From assembly GCA_013003535.1 (NCBI GenBank), contig JABDIY010000167.1, positions 38,203 through 102,202 on the forward strand: a stretch of 64,000 nucleotides of DNA, read 5' to 3'. Of this stretch, positions 51,910-58,353 are shown one piece after another. Positions within the stretch are counted from its first letter, which is position 1; each line of letters begins with the position of its first letter. The position numbers and the translations under genes were made by a program. This stretch comes from Acidimicrobiales bacterium. GTDB taxonomy: Bacteria; Actinomycetota; Acidimicrobiia; Acidimicrobiales; SZUA-35. The notes under the pieces were generated by a model. That model did not search any database and was not told the DNA's origin. It saw only the letters and a program-made list of their open reading frames with translations.

Positions 51910-52105
51910 AGCCAAGAACACCAGGATAGAGCCTCCTTCCTGCGCTAGTCCGTAGTTCTTCCGCAGGCTATCCCCGTTGGGGGGCGCGACTTCTCAGGGC
52001 CCGAAACGTCGTACATTGCAGTAGTGCACAGCGGTATCAGGGACTGCAGAGCAGCACGACGATTGCCCGGTAGCACCACCGGTTGAAGGGGTCAGGTAGA
52101 CGACA

Positions 52106-52858
52106 GTGAAAAAAATCTTGGCGGGCGCAGCGCTAGGCGTAGTCGCTGTCGTTGCCCTCATCGCATCAACCGGTTCGCTCTCGTTCACATGGCCGTGGGA
52201 CGTTCTCCCCGAGTTCACCGCTGTCGAGGTGGAACTGAAACTGCCGACAGAAGCCCGCATCGTGAACGTTGAACCGATCATGTTGGACTGCCGAGCCCGG
52301 GTTCATGCCGAGGTTCCCGTGGCCGGCACCAGGGAACACAGTGCGTTGGGCCAGGTGTACCGTACGGACACCCTTGAGATGGTGGCCATCGGCGACGTCG
52401 ACACGTGCGTGAACGGCGGTGCAGCCAGAGTGCTGCGCCGATCCGATGGGACTACGGAGATCGTGATCCCGGCCGAGTCGATCACCTTCGTCCGACCCCG
52501 CGTAAATACGGTACTGACCGCCGAATCCGTCTCGATCTCCAAAGGGCTGGTTGGGAAAGCCACCGACGTCTTTCCGTGGGTGAGCGACGATCTCGGCCTG
52601 ACGCCCACCGCATATGCGTATTCGCAGAACGTAATCGGGAGTAGTAGTTGCATGCGCACGGCCTACACGGTCACTCAGGGACTGATAACCAGCGCCTACC
52701 GGCAGCAGTTCATCGACCAGGGTGCCGACCCGTCGAAACTCAGCGTCCGAATTGACGGCGAACCAGTCTTCAACGATCCCGAGCCGATCTATATGGGTGA
52801 TGGTGTGGAAATGAGCGTCGGCGACGGCTCGGTCACCTGCACCGCCGACGGGCTGTAA
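52106..52858 (+). CDS. Exported hypothetical protein (possible DUF4230-like)
   Basis: A 250-residue protein with an N-terminal anchor or signal (ILAGAALGVVAVVALIAST) and a large exported domain with alternating strands (ARVHAEVPVAGT, EIVIPAESITFVRPRV), ending in a helical-beta part (GLITSAYRQQFIDQG). Five or more cysteines (LDCRAR, DTCVNG, SSCMRT, VTCTADG) suggest disulfides outside the cell. A loose likeness to DUF4230 proteins is seen but not firm. GTG start at 52106. It converges on the Thr-rich gene (13 bases between stops). The 196 bases upstream to 51910 hold no gene that I can see. Confidence 0.65.
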   Translation: MKKILAGAALGVVAVVALIASTGSLSFTWPWDVLPEFTAVEVELKLPTEARIVNVEPIMLDCRARVHAEVPVAGTREHSALGQVYRTDTLEMVAIGDVDTCVNGGAARVLRRSDGTTEIVIPAESITFVRPRVNTVLTAESVSISKGLVGKATDVFPWVSDDLGLTPTAYAYSQNVIGSSSCMRTAYTVTQGLITSAYRQQFIDQGADPSKLSVRIDGEPVFNDPEPIYMGDGVEMSVGDGSVTCTADGL

Positions 52859-52871
52859 GGCACGGCTTTCG

Positions 52872-53330
52872 CTAGGGGCCCACAGTCCAGGTTGGCGGAG
52901 CGAATGTCCGCACGGGTTGGGTTGGCGGCGGTGCCGTGGTCGTGGGCTTCTTTGTGGTGGTCGGTCGCCTGGTCGTTGTGGGTTTACGGGTGGTCGGTCG
53001 AGCAGTTGTAGCCGGTGCAGCCGTCGTTGGCGCAGCGGTTGTGGTGGTGGCTTCGGTAGTTGTAGTGACCTCGATGGTTGTGGCGGTGGCCTCGGTTGTG
53101 GTGGCGGCTTGGGTCGTTGGTGGGGTTGTGGTAGGCGCCGGCGTGGCCGCGGTTACCGAAACAAGAGAGCTGCTGGTGGACGTCCCCATGACCGTTGGCT
53201 CGGCGTCGATCACGGTCTCGTCCGATGCTCCACCAGAGCGGTCGCGAGTGAACCCGAGGAAGAGCAGGCTGCCCGCGAGCACGACAAGTAATGCAGTGAA
53301 CATCACCTCAGATCGCCGGTATCCACTCAT
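52872..53330 (-). CDS. Thr-rich membrane-anchored surface protein
   Basis: A 152-residue protein with a membrane segment (about residues 9-27, VMFTALLVVLAGSLLFLGF) followed by an extracellular stalk that is almost entirely Thr, Ala and Pro (TTTEATATTIEVTTTTEATT and similar), ending in a basic TTRKPTTTRRPTTTKKPTT part and an aromatic tail (FAPPTWTVGP). Such stalks are typical of heavily O-glycosylated or wall-spanning proteins. A good SD (GAGGAGG) precedes ATG 53330. No catalytic domain is present. The 214 bases upstream to 53545 hold this gene's leader and no other gene I can identify. Confidence 0.7.
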   Translation of the reverse strand: MSGYRRSEVMFTALLVVLAGSLLFLGFTRDRSGGASDETVIDAEPTVMGTSTSSSLVSVTAATPAPTTTPPTTQAATTTEATATTIEVTTTTEATTTTAAPTTAAPATTARPTTRKPTTTRRPTTTKKPTTTAPPPTQPVRTFAPPTWTVGP

Positions 53331-53544
53331 TCAGTCCTCCTCACCCAGTATCACCCAAAAACAGCACTCGCACGTGCCGGGTCCAACGAACACGTGACGT
53401 CTCCGCAGTCCCCACTTCGTGCATGGGCTTGCCTGTCCAGGGTGGCAGGCCCGGCCGCGCGCCGCCAGACCTAGGCCGCTGGGTCAATCTGCCTCGCTGG
53501 AACCCGTTCTTCGAGCATGGAAGGTCACCCAAGGCGAGCGGTCC

Positions 53545-54195
53545 TCATTCCAGCCAGGGCTGTTCGCCGCCAAAAATGATATCGACGTCACGATCGGGAT
53601 CTGGCCGGGTCCGTCGTTGGGCCAGGAGCTTCGACGAAGCTATTCCGCACACGAACCCGGCGAGGTGCCCTTCCCAGGAGACTCGGTCCTGGGGGACCAA
53701 ACCAACCAACATTGTGGCGTAGAGCAGCATGGCGACGAGCGCCGGAGCGATAGCCGCGGGTCGTCGCTCGAAAGCAACCGCTCCGACCAGCGCACCGAAG
53801 TACGCGAAGACCACCCCGCTGGCACCAATGTGGTTGCCCGCTCCCCCGAATATCCACGTGAGGAAGCCCCCGCCGAGGAGCCCGATGACAGTGACGTATA
53901 CCCAACGCCGGATTCCTCTGATCATGATGAGTCCCGACAACACGAGGAAGGGAAAGGTGTTGGATATCAGGTGGCCGAAGTCGCTATGGAGAAACGGGGC
54001 CCAGAGAATCCCGTCGAACCCCTCTCGCTCCCGCGGAACGATGCCGTTTCGCTGGAGTCGGTTGCCGAGCACATAGGAATCCAGAATTTCGATGGTCCAC
54101 CAAGCGACAACGATCACGCCCAGGATGAGCGCACCGGTGGCCAAGGCGCCCGACAGCCGAGAGCGGCGATCCCCCGATGTCTCTGGTGTCATCAT
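53545..54195 (-). CDS. Rhomboid-family intramembrane serine protease
   Basis: A 216-residue polytopic protein with six predicted helices. The catalytic serine is in HIGASGVVFAYFG (GxSG), the catalytic histidine in WEGHLAGFVCG, and the conserved L1/helix 2 motif is FLHSDFGHLISNTFPFLVL. All are in the expected order, so the protease should be active and cleave transmembrane substrates. The N- and C-terminal tails are short and polar. Start ATG 54195, with TATCCT 6 bases upstream. The substrate is unknown. Confidence 0.9.
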   Translation of the reverse strand: MMTPETSGDRRSRLSGALATGALILGVIVVAWWTIEILDSYVLGNRLQRNGIVPREREGFDGILWAPFLHSDFGHLISNTFPFLVLSGLIMIRGIRRWVYVTVIGLLGGGFLTWIFGGAGNHIGASGVVFAYFGALVGAVAFERRPAAIAPALVAMLLYATMLVGLVPQDRVSWEGHLAGFVCGIASSKLLAQRRTRPDPDRDVDIIFGGEQPWLE

Positions 54196-54201
54196 CCTGC
54201 A

Positions 54202-54207
54202 AGGATA
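54202..54207 (-). promoter_or_regulatory. Predicted -10 element of the rhomboid gene (leaderless)
   Basis: Minus-strand TATCCT followed by 6 bases and ATG 54195. A second ATG follows at once (54192), 9 bases from the hexamer. Confidence 0.55.
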
Positions 54208-54345
54208 GATGCGGGCGAGGGTGGGCCAGGCTCGCGGTGCCCAGGGGCATACTACTCACATGAGCTTGTCCTGGTTGCGCCGGCGCTCGACTGCAGCGAG
54301 CCCGCCGCTCCCTCCACAGACTTCCTCTGACACGGGGAGGATCTC

Positions 54346-54753
54346 GTGGCGTTGAAGGTCAATGCCCGGCTCACGATTCCCGACGATGAGCTCCAGTGGA
54401 GCTTTGGCCCCTCCGGTGGCCCCGGCGGTCAGCATGCCAACACTGCCAACACCCGAGCCGAACTGGTGTTTGATATCGAGCAGAGCCGCTCCCTTACAGA
54501 GTCTCAGCGCCAGGTTCTCACCGCGGCCTTCGGTTCTCGTATCCGAATCGCTGCCGACGAGAGCAGATCCCAGCGTCGAAATCGAGACGTGGCTCTCACC
54601 CGGCTCGCGGAGCGTCTACGCCATGCCATGACGCCCAAGAGGAAACGGCGGCCGACCAAACCCAGTCGGGGCGCCAAGGAGCGGCGGCTCAAGGCCAAGC
54701 GCCACCAGGCCGAACGCAAGGCCAGCCGAAGCTATCGTGGCGATGACCATTGA
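54346..54753 (+). CDS. arfB: Alternative ribosome-rescue factor ArfB (peptidyl-tRNA hydrolase)
   Basis: A 135-residue ArfB/YaeJ/ICT1 protein that releases stalled peptides from ribosomes lacking a stop codon in the A site. The catalytic GGQ is in GPSGGPGGQHANTANTR, and the C-terminal tail is very basic (PKRKRRPTKPSRGAKERRLK), as needed to sit in the empty mRNA channel. Full length. The start is GTG 54346 after a strong SD (GGGGAGGAT). Its stop overlaps the TTG start of the lipid kinase gene. Confidence 0.93.
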   Translation: MALKVNARLTIPDDELQWSFGPSGGPGGQHANTANTRAELVFDIEQSRSLTESQRQVLTAAFGSRIRIAADESRSQRRNRDVALTRLAERLRHAMTPKRKRRPTKPSRGAKERRLKAKRHQAERKASRSYRGDDH

Positions 54754-55592
54754 GAGTCCATCTGTTGCACAAAGCCGGCTCTGCCGATGCCGGAGCAACC
54801 CAGGCCGCCCTGGAGAGAGCAGGAGCTCAGGTAACGCTCTTGGCCTCATCCGGGGCTGACCACATCACTGAACTCCTCGAGAACAGCGCCATCGAACGAT
54901 TGGTAGTTCTGGGCGGCGACGGCATGATCCACCATGCAGCTCAGACGGCCGCGACGATCAACCTACCCATGGGAATAATTCCCGGCGGCACCGGCAACGA
55001 CATCGCCCGAGCCCTGAGAATCCCCCGCCGTTGCCTCGACGCAGCGGAGCTAGCGATCGGACCAACTTCCAGCATCGATCTCATCCGAGTCGACGATGGC
55101 GAGCGCCACGCGTTTGCGGTTAGCGTTCTTACGGCCGGATTTTCCGGCCACGTGACCGACTACGCCAATCAACTCCGCCACGCCCGTGGCCAACTGAAGT
55201 ACACGCTGGCCACGCTGCGGTGCCTGCCAAAGCTACGAGCCTGCAACGTCAGCGGTCTCGGTGACCTGGGGACCAAGGTCAGCATCGTCGCGTTCGGCAA
55301 CACCCGGTACTTTGGCGGCGGAATGGCGATTTGCCCCGCCGCCGATCCCACCGACGGTTCGATGCAGGTGGTGGTTGTCGGTGACGTCGGAAGACTCCAC
55401 CTGGCAGCGGTACTGCCTGCGGCCTTTTTCGGACAACACGTTCGCAGTGGCGCCGTCCACACCGCCACGATGACTTCCGCCGCCGTCACAATCGACGCAC
55501 CCTGGTGGGCGGACGGAGAGCGGTTGGCGGTGGGTTCAACGGCCACCGTGTCGGTCTCGCCCGGAGTTCTCCAACTGGCTTGTCGGCTCTGA
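54750..55592 (+). CDS. Diacylglycerol/sphingosine kinase-family lipid kinase (YegS/DgkB-like)
   Basis: A 280-residue DAGK-catalytic-domain protein. The nucleotide-binding motif is LVVLGGDGMIHHAAQTA and the substrate/ATP loop IIPGGTGNDIARALRIP; the C-terminal beta domain contains FGNTRYFGGGMAICPAADPTDG, typical of YegS/DgkB. It should phosphorylate diacylglycerol or a related lipid. The TTG start (54750) overlaps the arfB TGA, so translation is coupled. The length is normal for the family. Confidence 0.88.
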   Translation: MRVHLLHKAGSADAGATQAALERAGAQVTLLASSGADHITELLENSAIERLVVLGGDGMIHHAAQTAATINLPMGIIPGGTGNDIARALRIPRRCLDAAELAIGPTSSIDLIRVDDGERHAFAVSVLTAGFSGHVTDYANQLRHARGQLKYTLATLRCLPKLRACNVSGLGDLGTKVSIVAFGNTRYFGGGMAICPAADPTDGSMQVVVVGDVGRLHLAAVLPAAFFGQHVRSGAVHTATMTSAAVTIDAPWWADGERLAVGSTATVSVSPGVLQLACRL

Positions 55593-55894
55593 CCGCCGAT
55601 GTGGTTCAGATGGGTAGTGCGAACCCACCCGGCCCTTCTCCCGGTTCGCCAGAGGCCTCGCTCCCGGCTACAACGAACTACCCGGTTTTCGATCACGCCA
55701 TGGGAGGTGGCCCAGGGCCAGGACTTTCTCTTCAGCAACCGGATATGGGACTTAGGGCTCATGGACTTTGACCCGCTGATGTGCGAAAGTGGACTACGGG
55801 CCAGTGATAACTGGCCCGTGGTGAATCCTGGCGCTGAAGCCGGCGTCGGGACCGATTGGTCCGGCGCTGTCCGGACAGGAAGGAGCCAGCAAAC
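55593..55894 (+). other. Intergenic region with possible leader of the basic-protein gene
   Basis: These 302 bases hold no credible gene. The left part (55593-55760) shows nothing I can identify. TTGACC at 55768-55773 could be a -35. A perfect 10-bp hairpin lies at 55796-55819 and a 6-bp hairpin (GTCCGG/CCGGAC, 55859-55876) stands just before the SD AAGGAG. The region looks like the promoter and structured leader of the next gene. Confidence 0.5.
55796..55819. repeat. Perfect 10-bp inverted repeat
   Basis: ACGGGCCAGT, a GATA loop, and ACTGGCCCGT form a perfect 10-base-pair hairpin. No T run follows it, so it is not a simple terminator. It could be an operator near the start site or an RNA hairpin in the leader of the basic-protein gene 76 bases downstream. 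Confidence 0.75.
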
Positions 55895-56239
55895 GTGAGT
55901 GCACGTCACCGTAAGGACGGAATCACTTTGACACCGGAGAAGACCGACGAGGTCCTCCTCCGGCCGGACAAAACGATCCGGTCAAAGGAACACCGCAAGG
56001 TACGTCACCAGCTCCATCAGGAGCTCCACGATGTGGACGATCCGGAGGACGCAGTGTTCAGCGTCCCGAAGTTCGATCACCCACCCCGATCAGCGCCGAA
56101 GAATAAGAAGAAGCGGCACTGGAAGGTGAAAGCGTGGAAACGCCGGACTGCAGAGCGCCGGGAACGCAATGCTGAGAGAGAACGAATACGCGATGGCAAT
56201 GTCGCAGCCAGTGACCCGTTGGATCTGGACTTCGCCTAA
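55895..56239 (+). CDS. Small highly basic protein of unknown function
   Basis: A 114-residue protein rich in Lys, Arg, His, Asp and Glu. The N-terminal part is MSARHRKDGITLTPEKTDEV; a helical charged segment (KEHRKVRHQLHQELHDVDDP) follows, and the centre is strongly basic (APKNKKKRHWKVKAWKRRTA) before another basic helix and an acidic end (DPLDLDFA). No family recognised; nucleic-acid or ribosome binding would fit the charge. GTG 55895 is preceded by AAGGAG with 9-base spacing. It has a hairpin leader and its own intrinsic terminator, so it appears monocistronic and probably well expressed. Confidence 0.75.
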   Translation: MSARHRKDGITLTPEKTDEVLLRPDKTIRSKEHRKVRHQLHQELHDVDDPEDAVFSVPKFDHPPRSAPKNKKKRHWKVKAWKRRTAERRERNAERERIRDGNVAASDPLDLDFA

Positions 56240-56267
56240 GCGGTACGACCGCTTCCAGACAACGCAA

Positions 56268-56302
56268 GAAGAGCGCCCCAGGTGGGCGCTCTTCTACTTT
56301 TT
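56268..56302 (+). terminator. Intrinsic terminator
   Basis: GAAGAGCGCCC (56268-56278) and GGGCGCTCTTC (56284-56294) form a perfect 11-bp stem with a 5-base loop, followed by TACTTTTT. It ends the basic-protein transcript and is the only classical terminator I found in the window. It touches the stop codon of the convergent hydrolase gene. Confidence 0.9.
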
Positions 56303-57151
56303 GGCCGCCGCCGCGGTTTGAGTTGCAATCCAGCCCAGAAGTATTGGCGTCAATTGGTCTGCGGAATCACTTGGTAGCCAGTGGCTTTGATCGTTCAGAA
56401 CTACCGCCTCGAACTGTGCTGAGACGAACTGACGTGACATTTCCATCTGCGGGATTCCCAAAACTGGATCGTCACTGCCGATGACGCCAAGTGTGGGAAC
56501 AGAAACCGGAGGTAGATCCGGCTCCGGGTCTATCAGCCACCGAGGCCCCATGTTGGCTCTGTACCAGTTCAGCGATGCCGTGAGCCGACCGGGTCGGCTG
56601 AGATTCATCACATGGCGGGTGTTTTCTGGGCTGTTGTCGACCATGGTTCGAAAGTTCAGAAAGTCGTCAGCGGATAGCCACTCTTCTGCAATATCCGGGA
56701 ACTGAAAGAGCATCATGTAGAAACTTTGGCGCAGCTGCTCGATCCCCGCCCGGCGAAACGCATTGGGATGTCCCACAGACAGAGCTACCAGTGTTCTTGT
56801 GCGGTCCGGATGAAAGGTGGCAAACAACCATGACACAGCCGCCCCCCAGTCATGACCAACGATGTGAGCGGCGTTCACCGAGAAGTGATCGAGCAAGGCC
56901 AACAGATCGCCAACCGCCTTGAACACATGAAAATCCTCCACCGCGTCGGGAATCTCAGACTCGCCATAACCACGCTGGTCGATCGCCAGCACCCGGTACC
57001 CGCGGTCAGCAAAGACGGGAATCTGGTTACGCCAGAGATCGGCGGAGTCTGGCCAACCGTGGACGAAGAGAACGCAGGGATCTGCGGGCGACCCCGCCTC
57101 CACCACCCGGAGTCGAAGACCGTCATTGTGCACCCAATGTTCGGTGGCCAT
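56294..57151 (-). CDS. Alpha/beta hydrolase (epoxide hydrolase-like)
   Basis: A 285-residue alpha/beta-hydrolase of the epoxide-hydrolase subgroup. Features: oxyanion motif LFVHGWPDSADLW (HGxP), nucleophile elbow VGHDWGAAVSW with Asp as nucleophile, an acid in GVIGSDDPVLG and the catalytic His in LNDQSHWLP. The cap-domain tyrosine expected for epoxide opening is plausibly in SFYMMLFQF or NWYRANMG. The substrate is unknown. TAACGT lies 6 bases before ATG 57151 (leaderless). It converges with the basic-protein gene at the terminator. Confidence 0.86.
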   Translation of the reverse strand: MATEHWVHNDGLRLRVVEAGSPADPCVLFVHGWPDSADLWRNQIPVFADRGYRVLAIDQRGYGESEIPDAVEDFHVFKAVGDLLALLDHFSVNAAHIVGHDWGAAVSWLFATFHPDRTRTLVALSVGHPNAFRRAGIEQLRQSFYMMLFQFPDIAEEWLSADDFLNFRTMVDNSPENTRHVMNLSRPGRLTASLNWYRANMGPRWLIDPEPDLPPVSVPTLGVIGSDDPVLGIPQMEMSRQFVSAQFEAVVLNDQSHWLPSDSADQLTPILLGWIATQTAAAAKK

Positions 57152-57157
57152 TGCCGC

Positions 57158-57163
57158 ACGTTA
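57158..57163 (-). promoter_or_regulatory. Predicted -10 element of the epoxide hydrolase gene (leaderless)
   Basis: Minus-strand TAACGT followed by 6 bases and ATG 57151, in the 18-base gap after the FetB-like gene; the hexamer ends just before that gene's stop codon. Confidence 0.55.
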
Positions 57164-57169
57164 CTGGGG

Positions 57170-57985
57170 TCAATTCCGTGCTTCCTCGGTTACCCAGGGA
57201 GCCACCACGAGATAGTCCGTAATGGCGCTTCGCGAGACGGCGGCGACGGTGACCACCGCGCACAGCGCAGTAGCGCCCAGGACCAAATACATGACAACGA
57301 TCTGGATAAGTACAGCATCCACAGGGTCGACCCCGGCCAAAAGGAGTCCGGTCATTGCGCCAGGGAGCGCGATGAGGCCAACCACCTTGGTTCGTTCGAT
57401 TTGGGGGATGAGGGCGTCCCGAGCCGGCCCTGGAGCCATGAAACGAACCACCTGGGAGCGATTCATCCCTAACGACAACAGCGCCTCCACCTCTCCTTTG
57501 CGGCTCCGGTGCTCGGCCATAGCCCGTTTCACCCCCAGGACGGCAGATGGCATCGCATTGCCGATCGTGATTCCTGCCATCACCACCATCGCCACCGGGC
57601 CAACCGGCAATACCCCGGTGGAGAAGACCACCACCAAGCTGAGCAAAGTGGACAAGGCAACCGCGGCACCTGCGACGAAGTAGAGACCACGGGATGGTGC
57701 TGCCACCCGTCGACCGATCACGAAAGTGGCAACCCCCACCATGACGAGCACCCAACCGGCCGCAGCAAGCGACGCCCGAGAACTTTCGAACAGTGTGGCG
57801 AGGATGAAACCAACGGCGAGCAACTGGATCGCAGCGCGAAGGGCCGCCACCACCACGTCTCGTGTAATTCCCAGTCGAAGCCAAAGCCCGAAGCCGATGG
57901 CGATGACTACAAGTATCAGCGAGGCGGCGAGGACGGGAAGGCCGAGGTCCGCAGACTCGGCATTCAATTGGGCGAGAAGTACCAC
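57170..57985 (-). CDS. fetB: FetB/UPF0014-family ABC transporter permease
   Basis: A 271-residue polytopic membrane protein of the FetB/YbbM family (iron exporter permease in E. coli). About seven helices are visible, with the conserved cytoplasmic segment GNAMPSAVLGVKRAMAEHR and EVEALLSLGMNRSQVVRFM, and IPQIERTKVVGLIALPGAMTG, typical for UPF0014. No ATPase partner (FetA) is adjacent, unlike in E. coli. The frame continues to 58135, but the first 50 residues are not family-like; GTG 57985 gives the usual length. ATG 58066 and TTG 57967 are alternatives. Confidence 0.8.
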   Translation of the reverse strand: MVLLAQLNAESADLGLPVLAASLILVVIAIGFGLWLRLGITRDVVVAALRAAIQLLAVGFILATLFESSRASLAAAGWVLVMVGVATFVIGRRVAAPSRGLYFVAGAAVALSTLLSLVVVFSTGVLPVGPVAMVVMAGITIGNAMPSAVLGVKRAMAEHRSRKGEVEALLSLGMNRSQVVRFMAPGPARDALIPQIERTKVVGLIALPGAMTGLLLAGVDPVDAVLIQIVVMYLVLGATALCAVVTVAAVSRSAITDYLVVAPWVTEEARN

Positions 57986-58353
57986 GGGGCGTCCGATTTT
58001 GCCAGCGTAGTGCGGTCCGAACCCTGCCGGTCCGACGGGCGAACCCTCGCCGACTCGCACTATCATCACCAAGGGTGAGGCCGTCTCGGTGACGGCTTGG
58101 CGAGCCGTCGGCGGGCGATCCGATCCTTGGTTCAACCAAGACTGGAGAAGGAAGGATCACCCATCGAATCTCGAATGTTCTCAGCGCAGCCAAAATATTC
58201 TGATTTCACCAGGATCAGCGAAATCCCCGTTCAGAGGCTATGGCGCTGGATCTACATGGTTGCCACCCCGAAGTTCCTCCTCAAGACTTGGGTGAAATTA
58301 CCCGAAGGCACTGGGTGAGACGTCGCTCCTAGCGCGTCAGAAAGGACCTCCGC
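57986..58353. other. Intergenic region before the phytase fusion gene
   Basis: This stretch holds no clear gene. It contains a 15-base palindrome CTTGGTT-C-AACCAAG (58126-58140), a possible hairpin GCCGTC/GACGGC near 58080-58096, and a doubtful 51-codon frame (58163-58318) that would begin at ATC after a GGAAGGA. The SD GAAAGGA for the next gene lies near 58340. Promoters for both flanking genes should be here, but I cannot place them. Confidence 0.5.
58126..58140. repeat. 15-bp palindrome (operator-like)
   Basis: CTTGGTT, one central base, AACCAAG: a perfect two-fold symmetric site about 225 bases before the phytase fusion gene and about 140 bases before the FetB-like gene. Size and symmetry fit a dimeric repressor site; its owner is unknown. 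Confidence 0.5.

Noticed and set aside
55796..55819. Terminator of the lipid kinase gene
   Set aside because: The stem is perfect but no T run follows and it is more than 200 bases after the stop codon.
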